From the NCBI GenBank assembly GCA_937975735.1, contig CALJUI010000406.1:1-10736 (forward strand): 10,736 bases of DNA, written 5' to 3'. Both the position numbers and the translations under genes were made by a program. A model generated the notes under the pieces. The model did not search any database, was not told the DNA's origin, and was given only the letters and a program-made list of their open reading frames with translations. How positions within the stretch are numbered: position 1 is the first letter of the stretch; the number at the start of each line of letters is the position of its first letter. Below are positions 1 to 6,927 of this stretch, in pieces. The stretch is from an uncultured Rubrivivax sp. Lineage in GTDB: Bacteria; Pseudomonadota; Gammaproteobacteria; Burkholderiales; Burkholderiaceae_C.

Positions 1-518
1 GCTTCATCAGCACCGCGATGGCGGCGCACCTGCCCGGCGCGCTGCAGGTCGCCGGCGCGAGCCTGGTCGTCGCGGTCGGCGTCGGTGCGCTGATCGGCCC
101 GGCGCAGGTCGTGGCGCGGCTCGCCGAGTTCGGCCTGCTGCGCCGCCGGCACCCCTTGTGGTCGGCGCGGCTGGCCGCGGCCGCGCACCCGCTGGGCATC
201 GCGCTGCTGCTGGTGGTCGGCGCGCCGGCGGCGGCCTTGTTCGCGCTGCTGCACGGCGCCGGCAACGGCATCATGACGATCGCCAAGGGCACGCTGCCGC
301 TGGCGCTGTTCGGCCCGGTCGGCTACGGCGCGCGCCAAGGCTGGCTGATGCTGCCGGCTCGCGTGCTGCAGGCGGCGGCACCGCTGCTGTTCGGGCTCAT
401 GCTCGAGCGCACCGGCATCGGCGCGCTGTGGCTGTCGGGCGCACTCGGGCTGGCCGTGCTGGCCACGCTGTTCGCCTTGCGGCCCGGCGCCACGGTCAAC
501 GCAGGCGGTCGAGCTTGA
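1..518 (+). CDS. MFS transporter, C-terminal part (5' end outside window)
   Basis: The reading frame is open from base 3 and runs to a TGA at 516-518, so the gene starts upstream of the window; the first ATG at 18 is internal. About 171 residues are visible and are strongly hydrophobic, with roughly four membrane-spanning stretches. The loop GNGIMTIAKGTLPLALFG and the following GYGARQGWLMLPAR segment, then a last helix pair ending in a short polar tail, look like the C-terminal half of a 12-helix major facilitator protein of the inner membrane. The substrate cannot be told. The last 23 bases overlap, in antisense, the 3' end of btuF, so the two genes converge. Membrane transporter is fairly secure; the MFS assignment is by resemblance and could be a related multi-helix permease. 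Confidence 0.7.
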   Translation, partial: FISTAMAAHLPGALQVAGASLVVAVGVGALIGPAQVVARLAEFGLLRRRHPLWSARLAAAAHPLGIALLLVVGAPAAALFALLHGAGNGIMTIAKGTLPLALFGPVGYGARQGWLMLPARVLQAAAPLLFGLMLERTGIGALWLSGALGLAVLATLFALRPGATVNAGGRA

Positions 519-1362
519 GGCACAGCGTCTCGATGCCGTCGATCATGCGGTCGGTCGGCCGGTGCAAGGTGTCCGGGTCGACGACGATCAAGCGCCCCTC
601 GCGCGCCGCGCGCAGCGACCTGAGCCCGCGCCAGCGGTCGAGGTGGTCCGGGCCTGCCGGGTCGACGCTGCCGGTGACGATGGCGTCGGGGTCGGCCTGC
701 AGCACGGCCTCGGCGTCGACTGCCGGCGTGATCGCGGTCAGCGCGCCGAACACGCTGCGCGCGCCGCAGACCCGCAGCGCCTCGCTGATCGGATGGCCGC
801 CGCCGATCGTCAGCAGCGGCTGGTGCCAGACCTGGTAGAAGATCGCGAGCTCGCGGCGGCCGGAGTAGCGTGCCTTCAGCTCGGCCAGGCGCGACTCGAA
901 CGCCGCCGCACGCGGATCGGCCACCGCTGAGCTGCCAGCGAGACGCCCGAAGGTGCGCAGCGTGACCGCGATGTGCGCCAGCGAGCGCGACTCGCTGATC
1001 CACACCGGCAGTCCCGCGGCCCGCAGCCGCGCCAGTTGCTGCGCCGAGCTGCCGTTGCCCCAGGCGACCACCAGGTCCGGCTTCAGCGCGACGATGCGCT
1101 CGAGGTCGAGCAGGTTGCTGTCGCCGATGCGCGGCAGACGCTTCGCCGCTTCGGGGAAGTCGCTCCAGGCGCTGACGCCGACGACGCGGTCGCCGGCGCC
1201 GGCGGCGAACAGCAGCTCGGTCAGGTGAGGCGCCAGGCTGACGATGCGCCGCGCCGGCTCGGCCAGCGTCAGGCGCCGGCCGGCGTCGTCGACGCCCTGG
1301 ACCTCGGCCGCGCCGGCGTGCAGCGCGACCATCAGCACGAAGGTGATCCAGTACGCCTTCAT
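496..1362 (-). CDS. btuF: Periplasmic vitamin B12-binding protein BtuF
   Basis: This 288-residue protein would capture cobalamin in the periplasm and deliver it to the BtuCD transporter. A short hydrophobic signal peptide (residues 1 to about 19, ending HAGAA) precedes a class III substrate-binding fold. RIVSLAPHLTELLFAAG (39-55) and GVSAWSDFPEAAKRLPRIG (62-80) match the N-lobe of BtuF, whose E. coli counterpart has SSYSDYP at the same place. LERIVALKPDLVVAWG (87-102) follows, and the C-lobe contains GGGHPISEALRVCGARSVF (187-205). The ATG at 1360-1362 overlaps the btuD stop as ATGA, indicating translational coupling. It is the last gene of the riboswitch-led operon. Alone it could be confused with an iron-siderophore or haem binding protein; the B12 riboswitch settles the assignment. 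Its 3' end overlaps the MFS gene by 23 bp. Confidence 0.9.
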   Translation of the reverse strand: MKAYWITFVLMVALHAGAAEVQGVDDAGRRLTLAEPARRIVSLAPHLTELLFAAGAGDRVVGVSAWSDFPEAAKRLPRIGDSNLLDLERIVALKPDLVVAWGNGSSAQQLARLRAAGLPVWISESRSLAHIAVTLRTFGRLAGSSAVADPRAAAFESRLAELKARYSGRRELAIFYQVWHQPLLTIGGGHPISEALRVCGARSVFGALTAITPAVDAEAVLQADPDAIVTGSVDPAGPDHLDRWRGLRSLRAAREGRLIVVDPDTLHRPTDRMIDGIETLCLKLDRLR

Positions 1363-2132
1363 GCCGGCACCCACAGCGTCTGGCCGGCAGCGTCGACGCG
1401 CTGCAGCGGGTGGCCGTAGGCGGCGCCGAGCACGTCCGGCGTCATCACGTCCCGCGTCGCGCCGGCGGTGTGGCCGTCGGCGCGCAGCACCAGTGCATGG
1501 CTGGCGAAGCGCTGCGCCAGGTTCAGGTCGTGCAGCGCCATCACGATCGCCTTGCCTTGGGTACGAGCGAGATGCTGCAGGTGCTGCAGCAGGCCGATCT
1601 GGTGGTGCAGGTCCAGGTGGGCCAGCGGCTCGTCGAGCAGCAGCAGCAGCGGGTCCTGCGCCAGCACCGCGGCCAGGCCGACGCGCTGGCGCTCGCCGCC
1701 GGACAGCGTCAGCACGTCGTGATCGGCGAATCCGGCCAGATCGACCGCGTCCAGCGCGGCCTGCGCGATGCGCCGGTCGTCGTCGTCCTCCCAGGCCCAG
1801 CGGGCCAGGTGCGGATGTCGGCCGATCAGCACGACGTCGAGCACGCTCGCGCTGAACGCGTCTTGCAGGGTCTGCGGCAGCAGGCCGCGCAGGCAGGCGG
1901 CGTCGCCGGCCGGCCACGCGGCGAGCGGCCGGCCGGCGAGCATCACGTCGCCGGCCGCCGGCGGATGCAGCCCGGCGAGCGCGTTCAGCAGCGTCGTCTT
2001 GCCGCTGCCGTTCGGCCCCAGCAGCGCCCACAACTCGCCGGCGTGCACGTCGAAGCACAGGCCGGTCGCGAGCAGGCGCTCGCCGGCCTGCAATCGCAGG
2101 TCGCGAACGCCGAGCAAATGCCGCGGATTCAT
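1359..2132 (-). CDS. btuD: Cobalamin ABC transporter ATPase BtuD
   Basis: This 257-residue cytoplasmic ABC ATPase would power B12 import through BtuC. All nucleotide-binding motifs are intact: Walker A GPNGSGKT (39-46), Q-loop glutamine in LLPQT (about 87), ABC signature LSGGERQR (143-150), Walker B LLLLLDEP (162-169), D-loop around AHLD (171-174) and the H-loop histidine in ALHDLN (201). This is the FecCD/BtuCD-type ATPase, at usual length. The ATG at 2130-2132 overlaps the btuC stop as ATGA, preceded by a G-rich stretch that may serve as a weak ribosome site. Its own stop overlaps the btuF start in the same way. The acidic run WEDDDDR (114-120) in the helical subdomain is slightly unusual but causes no obvious defect. 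Operon position gives the substrate; the sequence alone would only say iron-complex/cobalamin family. Confidence 0.9.
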   Translation of the reverse strand: MNPRHLLGVRDLRLQAGERLLATGLCFDVHAGELWALLGPNGSGKTTLLNALAGLHPPAAGDVMLAGRPLAAWPAGDAACLRGLLPQTLQDAFSASVLDVVLIGRHPHLARWAWEDDDDRRIAQAALDAVDLAGFADHDVLTLSGGERQRVGLAAVLAQDPLLLLLDEPLAHLDLHHQIGLLQHLQHLARTQGKAIVMALHDLNLAQRFASHALVLRADGHTAGATRDVMTPDVLGAAYGHPLQRVDAAGQTLWVPA

Positions 2133-3130
2133 CGCCCCGCCCCGCCGCGGCGCAGCAGCCACAGGAAGGTCGGCACGCCGAGCAGCGCGGTGATCACGCC
2201 CACCGGCAGCTGCTGCGGCGCGATCAGGGCGCGCGCCAGCGAGTCGGTCAGCACCAGCAGGCTGCCGCCGCCGAGCACGCAGGCCGGCAGCAGGATGCGC
2301 TGGTCGTTGCCGATCAGCAGCCGCAATGCGTGCGGCACGACCAGGCCGATGAAGCCGACGCTGCCGGCCGTCGTCACCGCCAAGGCCGCCGCCGCCGAGG
2401 CGATCACGTAGACGGCGCGCCGCAGCCGCACGACGTTCACGCCGAGCGCCAGCGCCGCCGCCGGCCCGCGCAGCAGCACGTTGAGCTCGCGCGCCAGCGG
2501 CCAGGCCAGGGCCAGCAGCAGCGCCAGCCCGAGCAACGGCATGGCGCCGCCGGCGCTGGCGCTCAGGTCGCCGGCCAGCCAGAACAGCATGCCGCGCAGC
2601 CGGGCCTCGGGTGCGAGCGACAGCATCAGCGTGATCAGCGCGGTCCAGCCGGCGGCGAGCATCACGCCGGTGAGCAGCAGGCGCGGCGCGTGGTCGCGCG
2701 TGCCGGCGGCGTCCAGCCGCGCGAGCTCGCGGTGCGCGACCGCGAAGACGAGCGCGATCGTCAGCAGCGCACCGCCGAAGGCGCCCACGTGCACCAGCCA
2801 GGCGCCGGCGCCGAGCCACATCGCCGCCAGCGCGCCGGCCGCCGAGCCGCCCGAGATGCCCAGCACGTACGGGTCGGCCAGCGGGTTGCGCAGCAGCACC
2901 TGCATCAGCACGCCGGCCAGCGCCAGCAGGCCGCCGATGGCGAAGGCCGCCAGCGCACGCGGCAGGCGCAGCGTGTGCAGCACCTCGGCAGCCGTGCTGC
3001 CGTCGGGCGCGAACAGCAGGCGCGGCACCTGGGCCGGGTCGACCAGGCCGCTGCCGGTGGCCAGGGCCAGCCACAGCGCGGCCAGCGCCGCCAGCGCCAG
3101 CGCGGTCCAGATGCGCAGCGCCCGGGCCAT
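2129..3130 (-). CDS. btuC: Cobalamin ABC transporter permease BtuC
   Basis: This 333-residue inner-membrane permease of the FecCD/BtuC family would form the translocation pore as a homodimer. It has about ten hydrophobic segments. Family landmarks are HTLRLPRALAAFAIGGLLALAG (52-73), QVLLRNPLADPYVLGISGG (77-95), GSVGFIGLVVPHALRLLIG (256-274; the L-loop region that contacts the ATPase) and the terminal QLPVGVITALLGVPTFLWLLRR (307-328). The chosen ATG at 3128-3130 lies two bases after the btuB TGA; no strong Shine-Dalgarno is visible, which suggests coupling to btuB translation. Its 3' end overlaps btuD by ATGA. Length and motifs are normal, and nothing suggests damage. Confidence 0.9.
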   Translation of the reverse strand: MARALRIWTALALAALAALWLALATGSGLVDPAQVPRLLFAPDGSTAAEVLHTLRLPRALAAFAIGGLLALAGVLMQVLLRNPLADPYVLGISGGSAAGALAAMWLGAGAWLVHVGAFGGALLTIALVFAVAHRELARLDAAGTRDHAPRLLLTGVMLAAGWTALITLMLSLAPEARLRGMLFWLAGDLSASAGGAMPLLGLALLLALAWPLARELNVLLRGPAAALALGVNVVRLRRAVYVIASAAAALAVTTAGSVGFIGLVVPHALRLLIGNDQRILLPACVLGGGSLLVLTDSLARALIAPQQLPVGVITALLGVPTFLWLLRRGGAGR

Positions 3131-3132
3131 CG

Positions 3133-4932
3133 TCAGCGTTCGCTGAACGACAGCGCGACGAAGACGCCGCGACCCGGCGGGTTGTAGCCCTGCACCAGCG
3201 TGTAGCCCTTGTCCGCCGCATTGTGAATTCGCGCACTCAGCGTCCAGTGGTGCGACAGCGCCCTGGCGGCATGGAAATTCACCAGGCCGTAGCCGCCGAG
3301 CGCGGCGCCGCCGGAATCGACCCGCGAGCCGCTGGCCACGACGTCGGCGCCGATCCGCCAGCGGCCCGCGGCCCAGTCGACGCCGACGCTGCCGAAGTCG
3401 TCCGCACGACGCGCCAGCGGTCCGCCGGTGGCCTCGTCGCGCGCCCGCTGGTGCGTCCACTCCGCGCGGGCATGCCACGGCCCCGAACGCCAGGCCGCGT
3501 TCAGCGTCGCGCCCTCGATGCGCGCGCGCGCGACGTTCTCCACCGTCGTGAAGCTCGAGTTGATCGTGATCAGGTCGCTGATGCGGTTGTCGAAGACCGT
3601 CAGGCCGGCGTTGAAGCCGTCGTTTGCGTAGCGCGCCGCGACCTCGGCGCTGCGCGAGCGCTCCGGGCGCAGCGCCGGGTTGCCGGAATAGCCGAAGGCG
3701 AGCGGGTAGTACAGGTCGTTGAAGCTCGGCGCCTTGAACGCGGTGCCGGCTGACGCCGACAGCCGCCAGCGCGGCGCGACCTGCCAGCCGACGCCCAGGT
3801 TGCCGGTGGTCTCGCGGCCGAACTGCGAGTTGCGGTCGTGGCGCAGCGCGAGCTGCCACGACCAGTCGCCACGGCGCGCGGCGTGGCTGCCGAACAGCGA
3901 GCTCACGGTGCGTTCGGTCGCCGTGAAGGCGGTGTCGCTGTCGACCCGCTCGCGCCGCCACTCGATCCCGGCCGCGGCCGTGCCGCCGAACGCGTCCACG
4001 TCGTGCTGCCAGCCGACCTGGTCCTGGTCGGTGCGGAAGCGGCTCGGGAAGGCGCCGTCGGTGCGGATGTCATCGGTGCCGCGGGCCAGCCGCAGCACGC
4101 TGGTCCAGCCGGTGCCGAGGCGGTTGCGGCTCTCGAGCGCGACGCTGGCCAGGCGCTGGCGGTTGACGTCGTCGCTGCCCGGGCCGGCGTCGAAGTGCGC
4201 GCGGCCGTCGCTGAGCTGCCCGCGCAGCGTGAGCGACTGCCCCGCCGCCCACTCGTGCGACACCGCCGCGCCGGCGTTGGCGTTGCGGTACGGGTCGCGG
4301 TCGGGGTTGAACGAGAACACGTTGTCGGCGTTCGTCGCCGAGGCGTTGCGGCTGTCGCGCACGCCGGCCTGCAGCGACCAGTGGGTGGCGCCCGCGCGCC
4401 GGCCGAAGGTCAGCGACGCGGCGCGGGTGCGCTCGCTGCCGAGTTCGACGCGGCCGTCGTGGCCGTCGGCGCGGCGGGTGAAGACCTGGATCACGCCGCC
4501 GATCGCGTCGGCGCCGTACAGGCCGCTGGCCGGGCCGCGCAGGATCTCGATGCGCTCGATCTGCTCGAGCGGCAGGTTCTCCAGCGCATTGGTGCCGGCG
4601 GTGGCCGAGTTGACGCGCACGCCGTCGATCAGCAGCACGACGTGGTTGGCATTGCTGCCGCGCAGGAAGACGCCGGCGACCTGGCCGGGGCCGCCGCTGG
4701 CGCTGATCTCGACGCCGCCCAGCCGCTGCAGCAGCTGCGGCAGGCTGCTCGTGCCGGCGCGCTCGATCGCGTCGCGCTCGATCAGTCGCACGTCGGACAG
4801 CACCTGGCCGATCGGCAGCGGCACGCGGGCCGCGGTGATGACGACGGTGTCGGTGGCCTGCGCCAGGGCCGCCAGCGGCGACAGGCACAGGCCCGCGCTC
4901 ACGGCGGCGCGTCGGAAGCGGATGAAGGGCAT
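3133..4932 (-). CDS. btuB: TonB-dependent outer membrane B12 receptor BtuB
   Basis: This 599-residue outer-membrane receptor would bind cobalamin and take it up with energy from TonB-ExbBD. A signal peptide covers about residues 1-25 (cleavage near ALAQA). Directly after it comes a TonB box, DTVVITA (28-34), close to E. coli BtuB DTLVVTA. The plug domain spans about 36-155 and includes VFLRGSNANHVVLLIDGVRV (88-107) and the motif from ILRGPASGLYGADAIGG to VFTRR (130-154). The rest alternates in the pattern of a 22-strand barrel, with FKAPSFNDLYYP and the NPALRPERS segment typical of the family. It is close in length to E. coli BtuB (614 aa precursor). It follows a cobalamin riboswitch and leads btuCDF. 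The C-terminus reads ALSFSER instead of ending in an aromatic residue, which is unusual for an outer membrane protein. Confidence 0.92.
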   Translation of the reverse strand: MPFIRFRRAAVSAGLCLSPLAALAQATDTVVITAARVPLPIGQVLSDVRLIERDAIERAGTSSLPQLLQRLGGVEISASGGPGQVAGVFLRGSNANHVVLLIDGVRVNSATAGTNALENLPLEQIERIEILRGPASGLYGADAIGGVIQVFTRRADGHDGRVELGSERTRAASLTFGRRAGATHWSLQAGVRDSRNASATNADNVFSFNPDRDPYRNANAGAAVSHEWAAGQSLTLRGQLSDGRAHFDAGPGSDDVNRQRLASVALESRNRLGTGWTSVLRLARGTDDIRTDGAFPSRFRTDQDQVGWQHDVDAFGGTAAAGIEWRRERVDSDTAFTATERTVSSLFGSHAARRGDWSWQLALRHDRNSQFGRETTGNLGVGWQVAPRWRLSASAGTAFKAPSFNDLYYPLAFGYSGNPALRPERSRSAEVAARYANDGFNAGLTVFDNRISDLITINSSFTTVENVARARIEGATLNAAWRSGPWHARAEWTHQRARDEATGGPLARRADDFGSVGVDWAAGRWRIGADVVASGSRVDSGGAALGGYGLVNFHAARALSHHWTLSARIHNAADKGYTLVQGYNPPGRGVFVALSFSER

Positions 4933-4944
4933 CGATGAACTCCG
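4933..4944 (-). promoter_or_regulatory. btuB ribosome binding site
   Basis: On the minus strand, ACGGAG sits with its GGAG core (plus 4940-4943) seven bases before the btuB ATG. It supports the ATG at 4932 as start, and it is the natural target if the riboswitch acts on translation. Confidence 0.6.
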
Positions 4945-4946
4945 TC

Positions 4947-4968
4947 CCGCCAGCGTCCCCGCAGGCGG
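4947..4968 (-). promoter_or_regulatory. Possible small hairpin beside the btuB ribosome site
   Basis: On the minus strand CCGCC (plus 4964-4968) can pair with GGCGG (plus 4947-4951) across a 12-base loop. The stem ends three or four bases before the btuB Shine-Dalgarno. No T-run follows, so it is not an intrinsic terminator. It could be part of the riboswitch expression platform, but five-pair GC stems are common by chance in DNA of this composition. Confidence 0.25.
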
Positions 4969-5020
4969 TGTGGTGGCAACTGCCGTCGGCGCGGTCAGGC
5001 GCGTCGGGCCCCGTGCTCGG

Positions 5021-5230
5021 CAGGCCGGTATCCGGGCTTGCAGGCCGGGGCGACCGAAGTCGACCCGGGGGCCGCCGCCTTCCCACGAACGCGGGCGTTC
5101 GCAGTGGCATGAGGGCGGCCTTGCGCCTGCTGACCGGTGCGGGGGCAGCGCAGGACTGACGGGCGGTTTCCGCCCGCGTCACCTGCTTCCCGTTTAACCC
5201 CGGGCATCACATCACCCGGGGCACCTGGAG
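5021..5230 (-). ncRNA. Cobalamin riboswitch (B12 element) in the btuB leader
   Basis: Read on the minus strand, this 343-bp gap between btuB and the divergent crotonase gene has the conserved blocks of a cobalamin aptamer in order. GGTGCC lies at plus 5220-5225. A perfect stem, CCCCGGG with its complement, spans 5198-5221. TTAAACGGGAAGCAGGTG ends at 5180. A GC-rich hairpin covers about 5159-5178. The B12 box, CCTGCGCTGCCCCCGCACCGG, lies within 5133-5157. A further stem covers about 5070-5107, and the closing block AGCCCGGATACCGGCC is at about 5023-5038. Order, spacing and roughly 210-nt size fit the family. Adenosyl- or other cobalamin binding would be expected to switch off btuBCDF. The 88 bases between the aptamer and btuB show no terminator with a T-run, so control by access to the ribosome site is more likely; that is inference. 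Confidence 0.93.
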
Positions 5231-5238
5231 CGGGAGGC

Positions 5239-5244
5239 ATCATA
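5239..5244 (-). promoter_or_regulatory. Candidate -10 box of the btuBCDF promoter
   Basis: TATGAT on the minus strand (one mismatch from TATAAT) lies about nine bases before the estimated 5' end of the riboswitch. It would place the transcript start near 5232 and give a leader of about 300 nt. No convincing -35 hexamer is present 16-18 bases upstream, so promoter strength and sigma factor are uncertain. The upstream promoter region would extend into the start of the divergent crotonase gene at 5276. Confidence 0.45.
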
Positions 5245-5275
5245 GCCTTCCGTCCCAACCGAAAGCCGCCACGCC

Positions 5276-6052
5276 ATGCCGCAGGTCCTGACCCACATCA
5301 ACGGCCCGGTGATCACCATCACGCTGAACCGCCCCGGGCGCCGCAACGCCGTCGACGGCCCGACCGCGAGTGCGCTGCGTGCCGCGTTCGAGGACTTCGA
5401 GGCCGATCCCGCGCTGCGCGTCGCCGTGCTCACCGGCGCCGGCGGCCAGTTCTGCGCCGGCGCCGACCTGAAGGCGCTGGCCGACCCCGCCACGCGCAAT
5501 GCGATCGAGCCGACCGGCACCGCGCCAGGCCCGATGGGCCCGACACGCATGGCCTTCACCAAACCGGTGATCGCCGCGGTGGAAGGCCACGCAGTGGCCG
5601 GCGGGCTGGAACTGGCGCTGATGTGCGACCTGCGCGTGGCGGCGCGCGGCGCGGTCTTCGGCGTCTACTGCCGGCGCTGGGGCGTGCCGCTGATCGACGG
5701 CGGCACGGTGCGGCTGCCGCGCATCGTCGGCCAGGGCCGCGCGCTCGACCTGATCCTCACCGGCCGCGCGGTGGCCGCCGACGAAGCACTGGCGATCGGT
5801 CTGGCCAACCGGGTCGTCGACGACGGCCAGGCGCTGGCCGCGGCGCAGGCGCTGGCCGCGCAGATCGCCGCCTTCCCGCAGCGCTGCATGAATGCCGACC
5901 GCGGATCGGCGCTGGCGCAGTGGGACTGGCCGCTGGCCGAGGCATTGGCGCGCGAAGGCGCCGGCGGCCACGAGGTCGTGTTCGCCGAAGGCCTGGGCGG
6001 CGCGGCGCGCTTCGCGGCGGGCGCCGGGCGGCATGGGGATGCCGCCGACTGA
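5276..6052 (+). CDS. Crotonase-fold enoyl-CoA hydratase/isomerase family protein
   Basis: This 258-residue cytoplasmic crotonase-superfamily protein should act on an acyl-CoA thioester. The oxyanion-hole segments are clear: FCAGADLKAL (59-68), and EGHAVAGGLELALMCDL (103-119) with the GG pair. RRWGVPLIDGGTVRLPRIVG (133-152), followed by LTGRAVAADEAL, is the usual downstream core. The first catalytic glutamate of classical hydratase (rat Glu144) is present as Glu112. The second (rat Glu164), expected 20 residues later, is Cys132. The reaction may therefore differ from straightforward hydration of 2-enoyl-CoA. The ATG at 5276 is the start with the right N-terminus (VLTHINGPVITITLNRP), but only a weak Shine-Dalgarno precedes it. 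The gene stands alone, divergent from the B12 operon, and converges on the next gene with a nine-base gap. Substrate unknown. Confidence 0.88.
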   Translation: MPQVLTHINGPVITITLNRPGRRNAVDGPTASALRAAFEDFEADPALRVAVLTGAGGQFCAGADLKALADPATRNAIEPTGTAPGPMGPTRMAFTKPVIAAVEGHAVAGGLELALMCDLRVAARGAVFGVYCRRWGVPLIDGGTVRLPRIVGQGRALDLILTGRAVAADEALAIGLANRVVDDGQALAAAQALAAQIAAFPQRCMNADRGSALAQWDWPLAEALAREGAGGHEVVFAEGLGGAARFAAGAGRHGDAAD

Positions 6053-6061
6053 CGCGCGACT

Positions 6062-6892
6062 TCAGGCCCGGTGCGGGCTGCGGCGACCGCGTCGGGCGGT
6101 CATCGCGCACAAGAAGCCGGCCAACAGGCTCAGCCCGAGCGACCCGGGCAGCGGCACGGCAACAGGCGGCGTGGCCGGGCGACTGCCCACGCCGTCGAAG
6201 CCCTGCGTCGACGAGATGAAGACACCGTCGGGCAGACCGGTGAAGCCCAGCGTGACGGTCGAGCCAAAGTCCAGCGTCACGCCCATGAGGGCGATCAGAT
6301 CGACGCCGAAGCCCAGGCTGAAGGTGTCTCCGATGTCCTGCGTGAGGCTGAGAACCAGGGTCTCGGACACGGCGCCGGTCGGCCCGCCGCCCAATGAGTA
6401 CAGCATCGATGCCGGTGCCGCGTAATAGCTCGCACCGGTCGCCAGGAAACCGGCCCCCACGGTGCCCATCGTGCTGCTGCGCAGGCCATCCACGGTCAGG
6501 GTGGCGGTGAAGGTGAGCGGACCGGCGCCAGGGCCGCTCAGCGTGTAGTCGTCGCGGAAGCTCGCGGTCACCCGGCCGCTGCCGCCGAAGGTGTTGGACA
6601 CGACGGCCCGGACGGCGGTCGCACTGGCCGACCCGCCGGCGACCAGCGTGCCGCCGCTGGCGTCGGTCAGGTGGACCGACACCGGCACCGACAGCGGCCC
6701 CTCGGCACAGATCTCCGTGCGTGGCGGCGGTGCGCCCGGCGGGCAGCTGGCGTGCCGGACGATGACATCCGCGATGGACGGCGAAGCCACGAGGATCAGG
6801 CCGACCGCCCCAACGGCGCGCAGCCACCGGATCGCCTGCATCATTTCAACCGGCGCGCGCGACGCGGTCCCTGCCACTGTCTTCGACATCAT
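6062..6892 (-). CDS. Secreted protein with PEP-CTERM-like sorting tail
   Basis: This protein has no recognisable enzymatic domain. Using the ATG at 6890-6892 it has 276 residues. A signal peptide covers about residues 20-41 (RWLRAVGAVGLILVASPSIA), and two cysteines at about 50 and 62 could pair. A long region rich in Gly, Ser, Thr and Val (about 65-240) looks like beta structure. The C-terminus carries VPLPGS (246-251), a hydrophobic helix and an arginine cluster, RRGRR. That tripartite tail is the PEP-CTERM arrangement with PLP in place of PEP, recognised by exosortase in exopolysaccharide-forming Gram-negative bacteria. Start choice: AGGGGGG lies just upstream and fits ATG 6892 or 6889. A second pair of ATGs at 6844/6841 would give a tidier signal peptide without the 16-18-residue extension but lacks a ribosome site. 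A sigma54-like promoter lies upstream. Confidence 0.75.
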   Translation of the reverse strand: MMSKTVAGTASRAPVEMMQAIRWLRAVGAVGLILVASPSIADVIVRHASCPPGAPPPRTEICAEGPLSVPVSVHLTDASGGTLVAGGSASATAVRAVVSNTFGGSGRVTASFRDDYTLSGPGAGPLTFTATLTVDGLRSSTMGTVGAGFLATGASYYAAPASMLYSLGGGPTGAVSETLVLSLTQDIGDTFSLGFGVDLIALMGVTLDFGSTVTLGFTGLPDGVFISSTQGFDGVGSRPATPPVAVPLPGSLGLSLLAGFLCAMTARRGRRSPHRA

Positions 6893-6898
6893 CAACCC

Positions 6899-6906
6899 CC
6901 CTGCTC
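6899..6906 (-). promoter_or_regulatory. Ribosome binding site of the PEP-CTERM-like gene
   Basis: The minus strand reads CAGGGGGGTTGATGATG. The G-run is three bases from the first ATG (6892) and six from the second (6889). It favours this upstream start over the internal ATGs near 6844. Confidence 0.5.
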
Positions 6907-6927
6907 AGGCCAGCAATGCCGCCGCCC

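Noticed and set aside
1359..4932. Iron-siderophore or haem uptake instead of B12
   Set aside because: The families overlap in sequence, but the cobalamin riboswitch and the BtuB-like TonB box favour B12.
3719..5197. Long open frame on the plus strand opposite btuB and its leader
   Set aside because: It is antisense to a clear BtuB and runs through the riboswitch. Its translation is Arg/Ser/Pro/Ala-rich without family features, as expected from codon bias in GC-rich DNA.
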